Shown piece by piece: positions 5,989-6,929 of a stretch of DNA of 6,929 nt. The stretch is from an uncultured Bacteroidales bacterium (GTDB taxonomy: Bacteria; Bacteroidota; Bacteroidia; Bacteroidales; UBA932), in NCBI GenBank assembly GCA_937906795.1, contig CALCUQ010000362.1:1-6929 (forward strand), read 5' to 3'. The notes below the pieces were generated by a model that ran no database searches, was not told the DNA's origin, and saw nothing but the letters and a program-made list of their open reading frames with translations. Each line of letters begins with the position of its first letter. Position 1 is the stretch's first letter. A program made the translations under genes and the position numbers.

Positions 5989-6018
5989 AATATACTTATA
6001 TCACTCTAATATTGTGTT
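5989..6018 (+). repeat. AT-rich tail preceding comF repeat copy 3
   Basis: Thirty bases directly left of copy 3, matching the tail before copy 2 at 24 of 30 positions, including the shared core ATATACTTATAT. An in-frame TAA at 6007-6009 precedes the repeat. The palindrome seen in the other tail is imperfect here. It is interpreted as the conserved right end of cassette B. Confidence 0.7.
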
Positions 6019-6114
6019 CTTACTACCGGCGCCACCCTGGAGGCCTGTGCCTCAATTCTTGTTGAGGAGTTGGGGTGTAGGGTTAGTATTGCTACGCTGG
6101 CTTATGTAGAGTGA
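6019..6114 (+). repeat. comF 3'-end repeat, copy 3 (orphan)
   Basis: The most diverged copy: 75/96 identical to comF and 80/96 to copy 2, yet still open through 31 codons to a TGA stop. The translation differs from copy 2 only by Thr to Ser and Gln to Glu. Most changes fall at third positions. It is an untranslated orphan, like copy 2. Greater divergence fits an older insertion or a more distant donor. Confidence 0.92.
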
Positions 6115-6140
6115 TATGCCAATTATGGCCGCAACTTGTA

Positions 6141-6929
6141 TCAATAGATTAACAACCTAACATTGTGCTGCATTTCCAGTTCGATTATGCGGGTTCCTAT
6201 GCTCCATCTTCTAACCGGAATTTTACCAGGTTCCAACACGTCCTCACCCGCTTGCCCGGCAAAAGTATCCAATAAACTGCAAAGTTGCTGCCTCTTCAAA
6301 TTCTTCTTTTTACTATTGAATGTGTCAGTCTTTTGTTCCCATTGCATAAACACGGAACCTGTCTCATCTGTCCCCCTCTTTATCCGATATGAAACAGACA
6401 AAAACTTATCTTTGTCAATATCGGCATACCATTCCAGAATATAAAATTTTTCATCATCATTATGCCCGTCGGGAGGATATCCAATCTTGTGGGCTTTCCT
6501 TTCAATGTTATCAGTAACATAGCCGAGGCTTGCATTATATTCCCAAATTTTAGCCGGACTCAAACTGTCCCAGTTTTTTACAAGAAAATCCAACTGCTCC
6601 ATTATTTTGTCATCTCCTTTGATGGATGGTCTATCCAAATCATGGAATATCCTTATATCCCGTATGGTATCACAATGGATCTCCACTAACCCGTAATCAT
6701 TGTCTCCAACTGTGTACCAAAGGAGCAGACTGCCTGCATCATCACCATTCATACACCCAGATCTATAAAAATGCATCTTCTTGCCAAAAGAAAATATCTT
6801 TTGCAGATGCTTGCCATCATAAAAGCCTATAAATGTGCCTTGTTTGGATTTTACAACATGGTACAGCCTATTGTCATATACAAAACCTCCTAAAAAAACG
6901 GAATCACTGTACGAAAAGAAAACATCATT
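6141..6929 (-). CDS. Hypothetical protein, 5'-truncated by the window edge
   Basis: I do not recognise this protein. The frame stays open on the minus strand from the window edge (6929) to a TGA at 6141-6143, giving 262 visible residues; the Met at 6776 is internal, because 51 further in-frame residues precede it. The sequence has many aromatic residues and short beta-like stretches (for example FLGGFVYDNRLYHVV, GTFIGFYDG, GSLLLWYTVGDND), then a more charged, probably helical middle (KIMEQLDFLVKNW) and a strand-rich C-terminal part ending NVRLLIY. Repeated strand-turn patterns near the start suggest a beta-sheet or propeller-like fold, but this is weak. No catalytic motif, membrane segment or signal is visible, and the N-terminus is missing. 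The gene points toward the comF repeats and is convergent with everything else in the window. Confidence 0.7.
   Translation of the reverse strand, partial: NDVFFSYSDSVFLGGFVYDNRLYHVVKSKQGTFIGFYDGKHLQKIFSFGKKMHFYRSGCMNGDDAGSLLLWYTVGDNDYGLVEIHCDTIRDIRIFHDLDRPSIKGDDKIMEQLDFLVKNWDSLSPAKIWEYNASLGYVTDNIERKAHKIGYPPDGHNDDEKFYILEWYADIDKDKFLSVSYRIKRGTDETGSVFMQWEQKTDTFNSKKKNLKRQQLCSLLDTFAGQAGEDVLEPGKIPVRRWSIGTRIIELEMQHNVRLLIY

Larger units (their letters stand above)
4961..6018 (+). mobile_element. Putative cassette B: comF 3' end + toxin-antitoxin operon + AT-rich tail
   Basis: Inferred inserted unit of 1058 bp with the same architecture as the unit to its left: a comF 3' end, a complete operon with its own promoter, a non-coding region with inverted repeats, and the AT-rich tail ending at the next comF repeat. 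It encodes no recombinase. A toxin-antitoxin pair as cargo parallels the stabilising pairs scattered through chromosomal integron arrays. Boundaries are as uncertain as for unit A. Confidence 0.5.
6019..6929. mobile_element. Putative cassette C, left part only
   Basis: By analogy with units A and B, the third comF 3' repeat should begin a third unit. Its visible cargo is one minus-strand gene whose stop codon is 26 bases from the repeat. The right end, and any further repeats or a recombinase gene, would lie beyond the window. If no further comF repeat exists to the right, this region is instead the original chromosomal flank and copy 3 is the original comF end. Confidence 0.3.

Noticed and set aside
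1885..6114. CRISPR-like or simple tandem repeat array
   Set aside because: There are only three long diverged copies, spaced about 3.1 kb and 1.1 kb apart by operons, with coding-type divergence; none of the regular short spacing of CRISPR.
6163..6832. Plus-strand open frames opposite the unknown minus-strand gene
   Set aside because: Three short overlapping frames with atypical composition; the single minus-strand frame is open for the whole region to the window edge and has a more protein-like composition.

Overview
The window looks like chromosomal DNA from a Bacteroidota bacterium, most likely a gut-type member of the Bacteroidales. The evidence is the MetK sequence type, matches to the Bacteroides -7 promoter box (TAnnTTTG) ahead of two operons, an AT-rich Shine-Dalgarno-free leader before the sulfatase, and a sulfatase paired with an anaerobic sulfatase maturase. 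The species cannot be named from this sequence.

Layout: 1-1250 is metK (S-adenosylmethionine synthetase), cut at its 5' end by the window edge. 1279-1980 is a comF-family phosphoribosyltransferase gene in the same orientation, with an intrinsic-terminator-like hairpin inside its first codons. 2053-4828 is a two-gene operon: an exported, probably lipid-anchored sulfatase and, overlapping it by 11 bases, its radical-SAM maturase (anSME). 5151-5907 is a toxin-antitoxin operon (RelB/DinJ-type antitoxin and PIN-family toxin) with its own promoter and palindromic operators. 6141-6929 is an unrecognised gene on the minus strand that runs off the right edge.

The main discovery is a repeat that conventional annotation would miss. 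The last 96 bp of comF (codons 203 to stop, starting inside the PRPP-binding loop) recurs at 4961-5056 and 6019-6114, each time in an otherwise non-coding gap. The copies are 78-90% identical to one another in DNA, but almost every difference is synonymous: the 31-residue translations differ at only 1 to 3 positions, and all end in a stop codon at the same place. Each extra copy is preceded by a related AT-rich tail of about 30 bp (24 of 30 positions identical) that is not comF sequence. The simplest reading is serial site-specific insertion into the 3' end of comF. Each incoming unit brings its own comF 3' end, which repairs the gene, and pushes the previous 3' end downstream. The units would be: A (1885-4960, sulfatase plus maturase), B (4961-6018, toxin-antitoxin) and C (6019 onward, unknown minus-strand gene).

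This resembles an integron cassette array, but the attachment site is the coding sequence of a housekeeping-type gene and neither complete unit carries a recombinase. The cargo fits: a self-contained catabolic module (enzyme plus activator) and a toxin-antitoxin pair that could stabilise the array. The repeats and their coding-like divergence are read directly from the sequence; the insertion mechanism, unit order and trans-acting recombinase are inference.
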